From ZC4RG20 sp963782445 (GTDB lineage: Bacteria > Pseudomonadota > Gammaproteobacteria > Steroidobacterales > Rariloculaceae): a stretch of DNA of 64,000 nucleotides. The DNA lies in assembly GCA_963782445.1 (NCBI GenBank), contig CAWAJM010000002.1, forward strand, positions 62,001 through 126,000, read 5' to 3'. A model generated the notes under the pieces. That model saw nothing but the letters and a program-made list of their open reading frames with translations. It made no database searches and was not told the DNA's origin. The position numbers and the translations under genes were made by a program. Position 1 is the first letter of the stretch; each line of letters opens with the position of its first letter. Of this stretch, positions 26,956-36,355 are shown piece after piece.

Positions 26956-28998
26956 ATGACCGATCAGTCTACCGATACCGCCCGCAACCCGCTGCTCGCG
27001 GCGGCCGGCCCGCCGCGTTTCGCAGACATCGCACCCGAGCACATCGAGCCGGCCGTCACTGCCGTTCTCGCGGACCAGCGCGCGGCGCTCGAGCGCGCCG
27101 CGGCCGCGCCCGCGGCCGACCTTGCCTGGCTCGAGGACCTCGAGCTCATCCAAGACGCCGTCGAGCGCGTCTGGAGCCCCGTCGCCCATCTGAACGCCGT
27201 CGCCTCCTCGCCCGCGCTGCGCGAGGCCTTCAACCGCTGCCTGCCGCTCATGACGGAATTTCAGACGGAGCTCGGCCAGAACGAGGCGCTGTTCCGGCAA
27301 TTCGAGCGCCTTGCGGCGCGCTTGCCGCCGGATCGGCAGGTCGAGACCGAGCTCGTCGCCCAGTCGCTGCGCGATTTCCGGCTCGGGGGCGTAGACCTGG
27401 CGCCGGCCGAGAAGGAGCGCTTTCGCGAGACGAGCCGCCGGCTCGTTGCCGCGGAGGCCGAGTTCGAGCAGAACCTCATGGACGCGGCCGACGCGTTCAG
27501 GCACCACGAGACGCGCGCCGAGGCGGTCGAGGGTCTGCCTGCCGTCGTGCTCGACCGCGCCCGCGCCGCGGCGGTCGGCGAAGGCCTCGAGGGCTGGCTT
27601 TTCGCGCTGGACTCGCCGACCTACCAGACCGTCATGAGTCACGCGCGCTCCGCCGCGCTGCGGGAACTGTTCTACCGTGCCTGGGTCACGCGCGCCTCGG
27701 ATCAAGGCCCCCTGGCCGGCCGTTGGGACAATGGCCCGCTCATCGCGGAGATCCTGGCGCTGCGTCACGCCGAGGCGCGGCTGCTCGGCTTTGCCGACTA
27801 CGCCGAGCTCTCGCTTGCGACCAAGATGGCCGAATCGCCGCGGGCCGTGCTCGCGTTCGTGCAGGACCTCGCGAGGCGCAGCCGCGGCGCCGGCGAGCGC
27901 GAGCTCGCCGAGCTCGAGGCCCAGGCCGGACGGCCGCTCGAGGCCTGGGACATCGGCTATTACTCGGAGCAGGCGCGGCGCGAGCGCTTCGGTCTCGACG
28001 AGGAGTCCCTGCGGGCCTACTTTCCGTTGCCGCGCGTGCTCGAGGGCCTGTTCGGGCTCGTCGAGCGTCTGTTCGGGGTCGCGATCGCCGCAGCGCCGGC
28101 CGCCGCGCCCTGGCACTCGAGCGTCGCCTACTACGATGTCCACAGGGCCGACGGTTCGCGCGTCGGCGGTTTCTACACCGACCTCTTCGCGCGCGCGAAC
28201 AAGCGCAGCGGCGCCTGGATGGACGCCTGCCTTACGCGCGCGCGCCTGCGCGGCCACTCCCAGGATCCGGTCGCCTATCTCGTCTGCAACTTCACGCCGC
28301 CTGTCGGCGGCGCACCGAGCCTACTGACTCACAACGAGGTCGTCACGCTGTTCCACGAGTTCGGACATACGCTGCATCACCTGCTGACGACGGTGGACTA
28401 TCCTTCGCTTGCGGGCGTCAACGGCGTCGCGTGGGACGCCATCGAGCTTCCGAGCCAATTCCTCGAGAATTACGCATGGGAGTCCGAGGTGCTGCGGACC
28501 ATTTCGGGCCACGTCGAGACGGGGGAGTCCCTTCCCGCAGCGACGATCGAGACGCTGCGCGGCTCGCGCCGCTTCCTCGCGGGCCTCGCCATGCTGCGCC
28601 AGCTCGAGTTCGCGTTGTTCGACATACGGCTGCACACCGAGCCCGAGCCTCCCTCGCTGCTGCGTGTTTATGCGATTCTCGACGAGGTCCGGCGCGAGGT
28701 CGCCGTGATCCGACAGCCCGCCTACAACCGCTTCCCGAGCGGCTTCGCCCACATCTTCGCCGGCGGCTATGCCGCCGGCTACTACAGCTACAAATGGGCC
28801 GAGGTGCTCGCGGCCGACGCGTTCTCGGCCTTCGCGGAGCGCGGCCCCCTCGATGCGGGCACCGCGGCCCGTTTCGAGCGCGAGGTTCTGCGCGTCGGCG
28901 GCAGCCGTCCCGCGCTCGCAGCCTTCACGGCATTTCGGGGCCGTGGGCCCGAGCTCGGCGCCCTGCTCGCCCAAGCCGGCATTACGGAAGGCCCGTGA
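26956..28998 (+). CDS. prlC: Oligopeptidase A (M3 family zinc metallopeptidase)
   Basis: A 680-residue cytoplasmic metallopeptidase that degrades oligopeptides, including cleaved signal peptides. The zinc site is LFHEFGHTLHHLL near residue 464 (HExxH), with the downstream glutamate in the WDAIELPSQFLENY segment. The N-terminal region (NPLLAAAGPPRFADIAPEHIEPAV) and C-terminal YKWAEVLAADAFSAF are typical of PrlC/OpdA. The stop overlaps the xth start (GTGA). Confidence 0.96.
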   Translation: MTDQSTDTARNPLLAAAGPPRFADIAPEHIEPAVTAVLADQRAALERAAAAPAADLAWLEDLELIQDAVERVWSPVAHLNAVASSPALREAFNRCLPLMTEFQTELGQNEALFRQFERLAARLPPDRQVETELVAQSLRDFRLGGVDLAPAEKERFRETSRRLVAAEAEFEQNLMDAADAFRHHETRAEAVEGLPAVVLDRARAAAVGEGLEGWLFALDSPTYQTVMSHARSAALRELFYRAWVTRASDQGPLAGRWDNGPLIAEILALRHAEARLLGFADYAELSLATKMAESPRAVLAFVQDLARRSRGAGERELAELEAQAGRPLEAWDIGYYSEQARRERFGLDEESLRAYFPLPRVLEGLFGLVERLFGVAIAAAPAAAPWHSSVAYYDVHRADGSRVGGFYTDLFARANKRSGAWMDACLTRARLRGHSQDPVAYLVCNFTPPVGGAPSLLTHNEVVTLFHEFGHTLHHLLTTVDYPSLAGVNGVAWDAIELPSQFLENYAWESEVLRTISGHVETGESLPAATIETLRGSRRFLAGLAMLRQLEFALFDIRLHTEPEPPSLLRVYAILDEVRREVAVIRQPAYNRFPSGFAHIFAGGYAAGYYSYKWAEVLAADAFSAFAERGPLDAGTAARFEREVLRVGGSRPALAAFTAFRGRGPELGALLAQAGITEGP

Positions 28999-29778
28999 AG
29001 ATCGCGACGTGGAACGTCAACAGCCTCCGCGTGCGGCTCGAGCAGGTGCTCGGCTGGCTCGAGGCCAACGCGCCGGACGTCCTCGCGCTGCAGGAGACGA
29101 AGTGCAAGGACGAGGCCTTCCCCGCGGCCGAATTCGAAGCCGCTGGGTACCGGACCGTATTCAGCGGCCAAGGCGGCTACAACGGGGTTGCACTGCTCAC
29201 GCGCGAGCCGGCTGGGGAGATCGTGACGGACATCGAGGGCTTAGACGATCCGGCGCGGCGGATCCTCGGCGCGACGGTCGGGCCTTTGCGAATCTTCGAC
29301 CTTTACGTCCCGAACGGCCAGAGCGTCGGCTCGGCCAAGTTCGAGTACAAGCTCGAATGGCTCGAAGCGCTGCAGGCGCAGCTGGAGCGCGAGCTCGCCC
29401 GCCACGCACGCGTCGTCGTGGTCGGCGACTTCAACATCGCGCCGGAGGATCGCGACGTCCACGATCCGTCGCTGTGGGAAGGCAAGATCCATTGCAGCTC
29501 GGCCGAGCGGGAGGCGCTCCGGCGCCTCCTCGCGCTCGGCTTCGAGGATACCTTCAGGCTGTTCGAACAGCCCGCGGGAGTATTCAGCTGGTGGGACTAC
29601 CGCGCGGCCGCGTTTCGCCGCAATAGGGGCCTGCGCATCGACCTGATCCTGTGCTCGAGGCCGCTCGCGGCCGCCTGCACGCGCTGCATCGTCGACGTTC
29701 GAGCCGCGCCGCGCCGAGCGGCCGTCCGACCATGCGCCGGTCGTCGCCGAGTTCCGGGACGACGCCGCGAAGACGTGA
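28995..29778 (+). CDS. xth: Exodeoxyribonuclease III, 3' end frameshifted as read
   Basis: An AP endonuclease / 3'-exonuclease for base excision repair. From GTG 28995 (overlapping the prlC stop) it reads KIATWNVNSLRVRLEQV, LQETKCKDEAFP (metal-binding Glu), YVPNGQ, VVVGDFNIAPEDRDVHDP and LRIDLILCS. The final conserved SDHAPVVAEF, which carries the catalytic Asp-His, is present only in the next frame. Removing one T at 29698-29699 restores a 260-residue protein ending at 29778. As read, the frame instead runs on to 29819 with an unrelated Arg-rich tail and would lack the catalytic His. An error in the sequence is the simplest explanation, because the out-of-frame segment is intact. Confidence 0.9.
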
Positions 29779-29879
29779 TCTGCGTCCTGTTCCGAGGGGC
29801 GGAACGGCCGTTATGTTAGATGGTCGGGTGCCCGCGCGGAACGAATTGCGTACACTCGGGGCCGTGCAGGGGTGGAGCT

Positions 29880-30953
29880 ATGGTGTCTAGCGAAGAAGCC
29901 GCGCAAGAACGCCGTAATGACTATGACGTGACGAACACGGTTCAGGTCAGCTCGGCGCGCGCCGTCCGCATGGCCGTGAACGAGCTGTTCGCGGACGCCT
30001 TTCCGTCGAGTCCCTACGACGCGGTCTGGCTCGCCTTTCACGATTTCGAGCGCATGTATCTGGGCCTCGATCCTTCCTACCACGGGGTCGACACGGCCTA
30101 CCACGACATGCAGCACAGCCTCGACATGACGCTCGCCGTGGCGCGCCTCGTCGTCGGCTACGAAGCGAGCGTTCCGGCCCGCGATCGGCTCGGTCCCGAG
30201 CGCGGCATGCTCGCGCTGATCGGCGCCCTATTTCACGACGCGGGCTATCTTCGGCACAAGACCGAAGACCGGGCGTCGACGAACGGCGCGGAATTTACGC
30301 GCACGCACGTGACGCGCAGCGGCCGGTTCCTCGAGCGCTATCTCCCGAAGATCGGGCTCGACGATTACGTGCCGGTCATCAGCCGTATCATTCACTTCAC
30401 GGGCTACGAGGTCGCGCTCGAGCAGATCGACCTCGAGGAGCCGAAGGACTACATCGTCGGCCATCTGCTCGGCACCGCCGATCTGCTGGCCCAGCTCGCG
30501 GACCGCTGCTATCTCGAAAAGTGCCGCGACCGGCTGTTTCCCGAGTTCGTGCTGGGCGGCGTCGCATTCGAGGGCGCGGGCGGGACGCCCGTGCGCTATC
30601 GCTCGGGCCGCGACCTTCTGGCACAGACGCTCGAGTTCTACCAGAAGTCCGTCCATCTGCGGCTCGAGCGCGGCTTTCACGGCGCCTACCGCTACCTCGA
30701 AGGCTATTTCGGCAGCGACTACAACCCCTACGTCTACTTCATTCGCAAGAACTTGACGTTCCTGTCCCACGTGCTCGCGCGCGATGCCTGGGACAAGCTG
30801 CGCCGCCGGCCGCCCTGCGCCATCCCGGACCCGTTCGGCGAAGCGCGGCTCATGGCGCTCGCGCTGCGCCGCGTGCGCGAGCGGGCGCAAGCGGATCGCG
30901 AGGCGAAACGCACGGGGACGCATGCGGCGGCCGTCTCGGCCGTGCCGCTCTAA
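29880..30953 (+). CDS. HD-domain protein, putative metal-dependent phosphohydrolase
   Basis: The 357-residue protein from ATG 29880 (ribosome-binding site GGTGGAG just upstream) has HD-fold signatures in order: YHDMQHSLDM near residue 76, LFHDAGYL near 120, IIHFTGYE near 167 and GTADLLAQLADRCYLEK near 200. This resembles the PDEase-like HD fold (H...HD...H...D). There is no signal peptide or membrane segment. The C-terminal 60 residues are basic. Nucleotide or second-messenger hydrolysis is possible, but no substrate can be assigned, and it has no operon partner. Confidence 0.82.
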   Translation: MVSSEEAAQERRNDYDVTNTVQVSSARAVRMAVNELFADAFPSSPYDAVWLAFHDFERMYLGLDPSYHGVDTAYHDMQHSLDMTLAVARLVVGYEASVPARDRLGPERGMLALIGALFHDAGYLRHKTEDRASTNGAEFTRTHVTRSGRFLERYLPKIGLDDYVPVISRIIHFTGYEVALEQIDLEEPKDYIVGHLLGTADLLAQLADRCYLEKCRDRLFPEFVLGGVAFEGAGGTPVRYRSGRDLLAQTLEFYQKSVHLRLERGFHGAYRYLEGYFGSDYNPYVYFIRKNLTFLSHVLARDAWDKLRRRPPCAIPDPFGEARLMALALRRVRERAQADREAKRTGTHAAAVSAVPL

Positions 30954-31013
30954 TCGCCCACGGACTCCCGGCACCCGTCCTGCTGTCGATCAGCGCTGCG
31001 TACCTTGGGTGGT

Positions 31014-31084
31014 GAGCTTCAGGCTCGGCGTAAGGGCGGTGTCGGGACCGCGGGCGCACGCTTGCCGTCTTAACGCCGGCAAGC
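31014..31084. repeat. Diverged half-copy of the palindromic repeat plus a hairpin
   Basis: Bases 31014-31048 match the left arm of the 25284 palindrome with three mismatches; the last 23 bases are identical. A separate 8-bp hairpin (gcttgccg / cggcaagc) follows at 31060-31084, and the fragment cgggcttgaggca recurs at 31115-31127. It lies between the convergent HD-domain and glmS genes, so a role as a two-way terminator is plausible. Confidence 0.65.
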
Positions 31085-31140
31085 TCCTCGCGCCGTCGCA
31101 GCATGATTCATGAACGGGCTTGAGGCAGCGCGCCGCGCGC

Positions 31141-32973
31141 CTACTCGACGGTCACCGACTTCGCGAGGTTGCGCGGCTGATCGACGTCCGTGCCCTTGAG
31201 CACGGCCACGTGATAGGCCAGCAGCTGCAGCGGCACGGTGTAGACGATGGGCGCAATGAGCCGGTCCGCGTGAGGCATGTCGATGACGTTGACGCCGGGC
31301 TCGGACTCGATGCCCGTTTCCCTGTCCGCGAACACGTAGAGCTGGCCGCCGCGCGCGCGGACGACCTGCATGTTCGACTTGAGCTTGTCGAGCAGCTCGT
31401 TGTTCGGCGCGACGACGATGACCGGCATCTCCTCGTCGATGAGCGCCAGGGGGCCGTGCTTGAGCTCGCCGGCGGCATAGGCTTCGGCGTGGATGTAGGA
31501 GATCTCCTTGAGCTTCAGCGCGCCTTCCATGGCGACGGGCCACATCGGACCGCGACCAAGGAACAGCGCGTGGTGCTTTTCGGCGAATTGCTCGGCCAGG
31601 AGCTTCATCACGTCGTTCATCGCGAGCACCTGGTCGACGGCGACGGCCGCGTGATACAGATGCGGGACCAGCGATTCCTCGCGCTCCGCGCTCATGCCGC
31701 GGTGCCGCGCGAGCATGAGCGTCACGAGCAGCATGGAGAGCAGCTGCGTCGTGAAGGCCTTCGTGCTCGCGACGCCGACCTCCGGGCCGGCCTGCGTCAT
31801 CATCACGAGGTCGGATTCGCGGACCATGGAACTGTGCGGGCTGTTGCAGATCGTCAGCGACCCGAGGTAGCCGGCCGTTTTCGCAAGCCGCAGCGCCTCG
31901 AGCGTATCCGCGGTTTCGCCGGACTGGGATAAGGTCACGAACAGCGTGTCGGGCGGCACGACGACCTTGCGGTAGCGATATTCGCTGGCGATCTCGACCT
32001 GGCACGGGACGCCGGCCAGCGACTCGATCCAGTATTTGCCCACGCTGCCGGCATGGTAGCTCGTGCCGCAGGCGACGACGTGGAGCTGCTTGACGCGCGG
32101 CAGCAGCGCAGCCGCGGCCGTGCCGAGCGAATCGGGCAGGACGCGGTTCTTCTCCGCGCGCCCGTAGAGCGTGTCGGCCAGGGCCCCTGGCTGATCGAAA
32201 ATCTCCTTGATCATGAAGTGCCGATACGGACCCTTCTCGGCGGCATCGGTGCTCCACTGCGTCTCGTGCACCGGCCGCTGCACCTCGATGCCGTTCGCAT
32301 CGTAGATGTGCACGCTGTCGCGCCGAATCTCGGCCAGGTCCCCCTGCTCGAGATACACGAAGCGCTGCGTGACGGGCAACAGCGCGGGGACGCCGCTCGC
32401 GACGAAGTTCTCGCCTATCCCCAAACCGATCACGAGCGGGCTCGCGATGCGGCTCACGACGATGCGCTCCGGATCCTTGGCGTCGAAGACGAGCAGCGCG
32501 TAGGCGCCGACGAAGCGCTGCACGGCAAGGCGCACGGCTTCGACGAGGCCGCAGCCGCGCTCGAGGTGCTCGTGAACGAGGTGCGCGGCGACCTCGGTAT
32601 CCGTCTCGGACTTGAACTCGTAGCCTTTGGCGATAAGCTCGTCCCGGATCGGCTCGTAGTTCTCGATGATGCCGTTGTGGATCACGGCCACGCGTCCGCC
32701 CGACAGGTGCGGGTGAGCATTCTCTTCCGTAACGCCGCCGTGCGTAGCCCAGCGCGTGTGGGCGACGCCGAGCCGGCCCGCGAGGGGTTGCGCCGCGAGC
32801 TTCTGCTCGAGCTGCGAGACCTTGCCGACCGCACGACAGAGGCCGAGCGCGCCGTCGTCCGCGAGGACGGCGACGCCGGCCGAATCGTAGCCGCGATATT
32901 CGAGGCGCTTGAGCCCTTCGAGGAGCACCGGAACGATGTTCCGCTCTGCAATGGCTCCGACGATGCCGCACAT
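31141..32973 (-). CDS. glmS: Glutamine--fructose-6-phosphate aminotransferase (isomerizing)
   Basis: GlmS makes glucosamine-6-phosphate, the first step of UDP-GlcNAc synthesis. The 610-residue protein begins MCGIVGAIAERNIVP, where Cys2 is the N-terminal glutaminase nucleophile after Met removal. HTRWATHGGVTEENAHPH, CGTSYHAG in the isomerase domain, SQSGETADTLEAL, and the C-terminal DQPRNLAKSVTVE are all diagnostic. It follows glmU by 34 bases on the same strand, so amino sugar supply is in one transcription unit downstream of the atp operon. Confidence 0.98.
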   Translation of the reverse strand: MCGIVGAIAERNIVPVLLEGLKRLEYRGYDSAGVAVLADDGALGLCRAVGKVSQLEQKLAAQPLAGRLGVAHTRWATHGGVTEENAHPHLSGGRVAVIHNGIIENYEPIRDELIAKGYEFKSETDTEVAAHLVHEHLERGCGLVEAVRLAVQRFVGAYALLVFDAKDPERIVVSRIASPLVIGLGIGENFVASGVPALLPVTQRFVYLEQGDLAEIRRDSVHIYDANGIEVQRPVHETQWSTDAAEKGPYRHFMIKEIFDQPGALADTLYGRAEKNRVLPDSLGTAAAALLPRVKQLHVVACGTSYHAGSVGKYWIESLAGVPCQVEIASEYRYRKVVVPPDTLFVTLSQSGETADTLEALRLAKTAGYLGSLTICNSPHSSMVRESDLVMMTQAGPEVGVASTKAFTTQLLSMLLVTLMLARHRGMSAEREESLVPHLYHAAVAVDQVLAMNDVMKLLAEQFAEKHHALFLGRGPMWPVAMEGALKLKEISYIHAEAYAAGELKHGPLALIDEEMPVIVVAPNNELLDKLKSNMQVVRARGGQLYVFADRETGIESEPGVNVIDMPHADRLIAPIVYTVPLQLLAYHVAVLKGTDVDQPRNLAKSVTVE

Positions 32974-33007
32974 AACCTTGTCCTTTTGGCCGACCCGTTG
33001 GGCCGGC

Positions 33008-34387
33008 TTACTTCTCGTGTCCCGGGCGGGACTGCTTGACCGGCCGCTTCCAGCCCTCGATGCTCGTTTGCCGCGAGCGCGCCAGCGTGAGCTGGCCCGG
33101 GGGCGCGTCCCGCGCGATCGTGGAACCGGCGCCGATCGTCGCGCCCGCGCCGACCTCGACGGGCGCCACGAGCATCACGCCCGAGCCGATGAAAGCCTCG
33201 TCGCCGATCGTCGTGCGGTGTTTGTTCGCGCCGTCGTAGTTACAGGTCACCGTGCCGGCGCCGACGTTCACGTCTCGGCCGATGTCCGCGTCGCCGATGT
33301 AGGTCAAGTGGTTGACCTTGCTGCCCTCGGCGATGCGGCTCTTCTTGACCTCGACGAAATTGCCGATCTTCACGCGCTCGGCCAGGGCGGCGCCCGGCCG
33401 CAGCCGGGCGAATGGACCGATATCGCAGCCGGCACCCGCCGCGACCCCCTCGAGCACGCTGTGGGCATGCACGGTGCAACCGGCGCCCAGGCGTACGTCC
33501 TTGAGGATCGAGTAGGGGCCGACGCTCACACCGTCGCCGAGCTCGACCGCGCCCTCGAAAACGACGCCGACATCGATGCGCACGTCCGCGCCGACTTCGA
33601 GGCGCCCGCGCACATCGACGCGCGCGGGGTCCGCCAGTGTCGCCCCCGCGCGCATGAGGCGCTCGGCCTCGCGGCGCTGGTACGCGCGCTCGGCGGCGGC
33701 GAGCTGAACCTTGTCGTTGATGCCGAGCACCTCCAGCGCGGACTCGACGAGCACGCCCTCGACGCTGCGGCCGTCGGCCGCCGCCATGGCGGCGACGTCG
33801 GTCAGGTAATACTCGCCCTGGGCGTTGTCGTTGTCGAGGCGCGCGAGCCAGCTCGCGAAGTCCGCGGCGCCGGCCGCGAGCAAACCCGTGTTCACCTCGT
33901 TGACGCGGCGCTCGTCGTCGGTGGCGTCCCGGTCCTCCACGATGCGCGCGACGCGGCCGCGCTCGTCGCGCAGCACGCGTCCGTAGCCCCGCGGGTCGTC
34001 GAGCTCGGCCGTCAGCAGGGCGAGCCCGCCCTCGGCCGCGGCGGTGACGCGCGCCAGCGTCTCCGAGCGCACGAGCGGGACGTCGCCGCACAGGATCAGG
34101 ACCGTGTGGTTATCCGGTATCCTCGGTAAGGCCTGTGCGACGGCATGTCCGGTGCCGAGCTGCTCGGCCTGCAGGCACCAGTCGACGCCCGCACCCGGGA
34201 AGGCCGCCGGCACGCGCTCGCCGCCGTGACCGTATACGACGTGGATGGAGAGCGGTTCGAGGGCCCTCGCCGTAGCGAGCACGTGCGCAAGCATGGGACG
34301 GCCGGCCAGGGGCTGGAGCACTTTGGGCAGTGCCGAGCGCATGCGCTTGCCCTGGCCCGCCGCAAGGATTACTACGGAAAGCGGCAC
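33008..34387 (-). CDS. glmU: Bifunctional UDP-N-acetylglucosamine diphosphorylase / glucosamine-1-phosphate N-acetyltransferase
   Basis: GlmU acetylates glucosamine-1-phosphate and then uridylates it. The 459-residue protein has an N-terminal uridyltransferase domain starting VVILAAGQGKRMRSALPKVL and including EQLGTGHAVAQAL and CGDVPL. The C-terminal left-handed beta-helix has hexapeptide repeats from about residue 250, with GNFVEVKKSRI, NHLTYIGDADIG, and GTVTCNYDGANKHRTTIGD (acetyltransferase active site). It lies between atpC and glmS, a standard arrangement. Confidence 0.98.
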   Translation of the reverse strand: MPLSVVILAAGQGKRMRSALPKVLQPLAGRPMLAHVLATARALEPLSIHVVYGHGGERVPAAFPGAGVDWCLQAEQLGTGHAVAQALPRIPDNHTVLILCGDVPLVRSETLARVTAAAEGGLALLTAELDDPRGYGRVLRDERGRVARIVEDRDATDDERRVNEVNTGLLAAGAADFASWLARLDNDNAQGEYYLTDVAAMAAADGRSVEGVLVESALEVLGINDKVQLAAAERAYQRREAERLMRAGATLADPARVDVRGRLEVGADVRIDVGVVFEGAVELGDGVSVGPYSILKDVRLGAGCTVHAHSVLEGVAAGAGCDIGPFARLRPGAALAERVKIGNFVEVKKSRIAEGSKVNHLTYIGDADIGRDVNVGAGTVTCNYDGANKHRTTIGDEAFIGSGVMLVAPVEVGAGATIGAGSTIARDAPPGQLTLARSRQTSIEGWKRPVKQSRPGHEK

Positions 34388-34485
34388 GAATCACGTCCTT
34401 GAGACTTGAAAGCCTCGGGAGATGATAACGCCGTGGGGGCGGGCGGGCGCGTGTCGCATTTCACGCACGCGCGGCGGTGCGGATC

Positions 34486-34905
34486 TCAGCCGCGCTTGCC
34501 TTTGAGCTTCTGGGCGGCGCGGTAGCGGGCCTCGGCCTCGGCGAGCTCGGCCTGGGCCTGGGCCAGGTCCACCTCCTCACCCTGGCGCCCCTCGAGGGCC
34601 TCGCGGGCGCGCTCACGGGCTTCGAGCGCGGCGGCCTCGTCGAGCTGGTCGGCCCGGAGGGCGCTGTCGGCCAGCACGGTCACGAGGTGCGGCTGGACTT
34701 CGAGCACGCCGCCCGTCACGTAGAAGAAACGCTCCTCGCCGTCCCCCGTGTCGACGCGAACCTCGCCGGGGCGCAGGTTCGTCAGCAAGGGGGCATGGCG
34801 CGGCGCAATGCCAACGTCGCCCATGACGGCGGGCGCGTAGACCATGGCGGCCTCGCCCGAGAAAATTTCGCCTTCGGCGCTGACGATATCGACGTGGATC
34901 GGCAT
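34486..34905 (-). CDS. atpC: ATP synthase F1 subunit epsilon
   Basis: The 139-residue epsilon subunit has the N-terminal beta-sandwich (IHVDIVSAEGEIFSGEA, then GDVGIAPRHAPLLTNLRPG) and the C-terminal helical pair (about 90-135) that regulates rotation. It is the last gene of the atp operon, 30 bases after atpD. Confidence 0.96.
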   Translation of the reverse strand: MPIHVDIVSAEGEIFSGEAAMVYAPAVMGDVGIAPRHAPLLTNLRPGEVRVDTGDGEERFFYVTGGVLEVQPHLVTVLADSALRADQLDEAAALEARERAREALEGRQGEEVDLAQAQAELAEAEARYRAAQKLKGKRG

Positions 34906-34935
34906 ACGTGGGGCTCTCCGTTGGGCCGCGCGGCC

Positions 34936-36336
34936 TCAGGCCAGCGTCTTGGCCTTCTCCTCGGCTTCCTCGATGGCGCCGACCATATAGAAGGCCTGCT
35001 CGGGCAGGTGGTCGTACTCGCCCTGAACGATGGCCTTGAAGCTTCGAATCGTGTCGCGCAGCGAGACGTACTTGCCGGGCACGTTCGTGAACGACTCGGC
35101 CACGGAGAAGGGTTGCGAAAGGAAGTTTCGAATCTTTCTCGCGCGCTGCACCGTGAGCTTGTCGTCTTCCGAAAGCTCGTCCATCCCGAGAATCGCGATG
35201 ATGTCTTGCAGCTCTTTGTAGCGCTGCAGCACGGCCTGCACGCCGCGCGCCGTATCATAGTGCTCCTGGCCGATGATGTTCGGATCGAGCAGGCGGCTCG
35301 TGGAGTCGAGCGGATCGACAGCCGGATAGATGCCGAGCTCGGCGATCTGGCGCGACAGCACGAGCGTCGCATCCAAGTGCGCGAAGGTCGTGGCCGGGGA
35401 CGGGTCGGTCAGGTCGTCGGCCGGCACGTAGACGGCCTGGAACGACGTAATCGAGCCGGTCTTCGTCGACGTGATGCGCTCCTGCAGCACGCCCATCTCC
35501 TCGGCCAGCGTCGGCTGGTAGCCCACGGCCGAAGGCATGCGGCCGAGCAGCGCCGAGACTTCGGTGCCCGCCAGCGTGTAGCGATAAATGTTGTCGATGA
35601 ACATGAGCACGTCGCGGCCGTCGTCGCGGAAATATTCGGCCATCGTGAGGCCCGTGAGCGCGACGCGCAGGCGGTTGCCGGGCGGCTCGTTCATCTGGCC
35701 AAACACGAGCGCGACCTTGTCGAGCACGCCCGCGTCCTTCATCTCGTGGTAGAAGTCATTGCCCTCGCGCGTGCGCTCACCGACGCCCGCGAACACGGAG
35801 TAACCGCCGTGCTCCTTGGCGATGTTGTTGATGAGCTCGAGCAGCGTGACGGTCTTGCCCACACCGGCACCGCCGAAGAGGCCCACTTTGCCGCCCTTGG
35901 CGATCGGCATGATGAGATCGATGACTTTGACGCCGGTCTCGAGCAGCTCCGTCGCCGGGGCCTGATCCTCGTAGCTCGGCGCATCGCGATGGATGGGCCA
36001 GCTTTGGTCCGCGCCGATATCGCCAGCCGCGTCGATGGGCCGGCCGAGCACGTCCATGATGCGACCGAGCGTCTTCGTGCCGACGGGGACCGCGATCGGC
36101 TCGCCCGTATTGGAAACCGAGAGGCCGCGGCGCAGGCCCTCGCTCGTGCCCATCGCGATCGTGCGCACGACGCCGTCGCCGAGCTGCTGCTGAACCTCGA
36201 GCGTGAGGTCCTGATCGTCGAGCTTCAGCGCGTCGTAGACCTTCGGAATCGCGTCGCGCGGGAACTCTACGTCCACGACCGCGCCGATGACCTGAACTAC
36301 CGTACCTTTGCCGCTACCCGTCGTAACCGTGCTCAT
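34936..36336 (-). CDS. atpD: ATP synthase F1 subunit beta
   Basis: The catalytic beta subunit has 466 residues from ATG 36336. Key motifs are the P-loop FGGAGVGKTVTLLELI near residue 149, the catalytic Glu in GVGERTREGNDFY, Walker B DVLMFIDNIYRYT and the SALLGRMPSAVGYQPTLAEEMG segment. A longer frame exists upstream, but MSTVTTGSGKGTVVQVIGAV is the expected N-terminus. Confidence 0.98.
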   Translation of the reverse strand: MSTVTTGSGKGTVVQVIGAVVDVEFPRDAIPKVYDALKLDDQDLTLEVQQQLGDGVVRTIAMGTSEGLRRGLSVSNTGEPIAVPVGTKTLGRIMDVLGRPIDAAGDIGADQSWPIHRDAPSYEDQAPATELLETGVKVIDLIMPIAKGGKVGLFGGAGVGKTVTLLELINNIAKEHGGYSVFAGVGERTREGNDFYHEMKDAGVLDKVALVFGQMNEPPGNRLRVALTGLTMAEYFRDDGRDVLMFIDNIYRYTLAGTEVSALLGRMPSAVGYQPTLAEEMGVLQERITSTKTGSITSFQAVYVPADDLTDPSPATTFAHLDATLVLSRQIAELGIYPAVDPLDSTSRLLDPNIIGQEHYDTARGVQAVLQRYKELQDIIAILGMDELSEDDKLTVQRARKIRNFLSQPFSVAESFTNVPGKYVSLRDTIRSFKAIVQGEYDHLPEQAFYMVGAIEEAEEKAKTLA

Positions 36337-36355
36337 TTGAATCGTTCCCTTGTGA

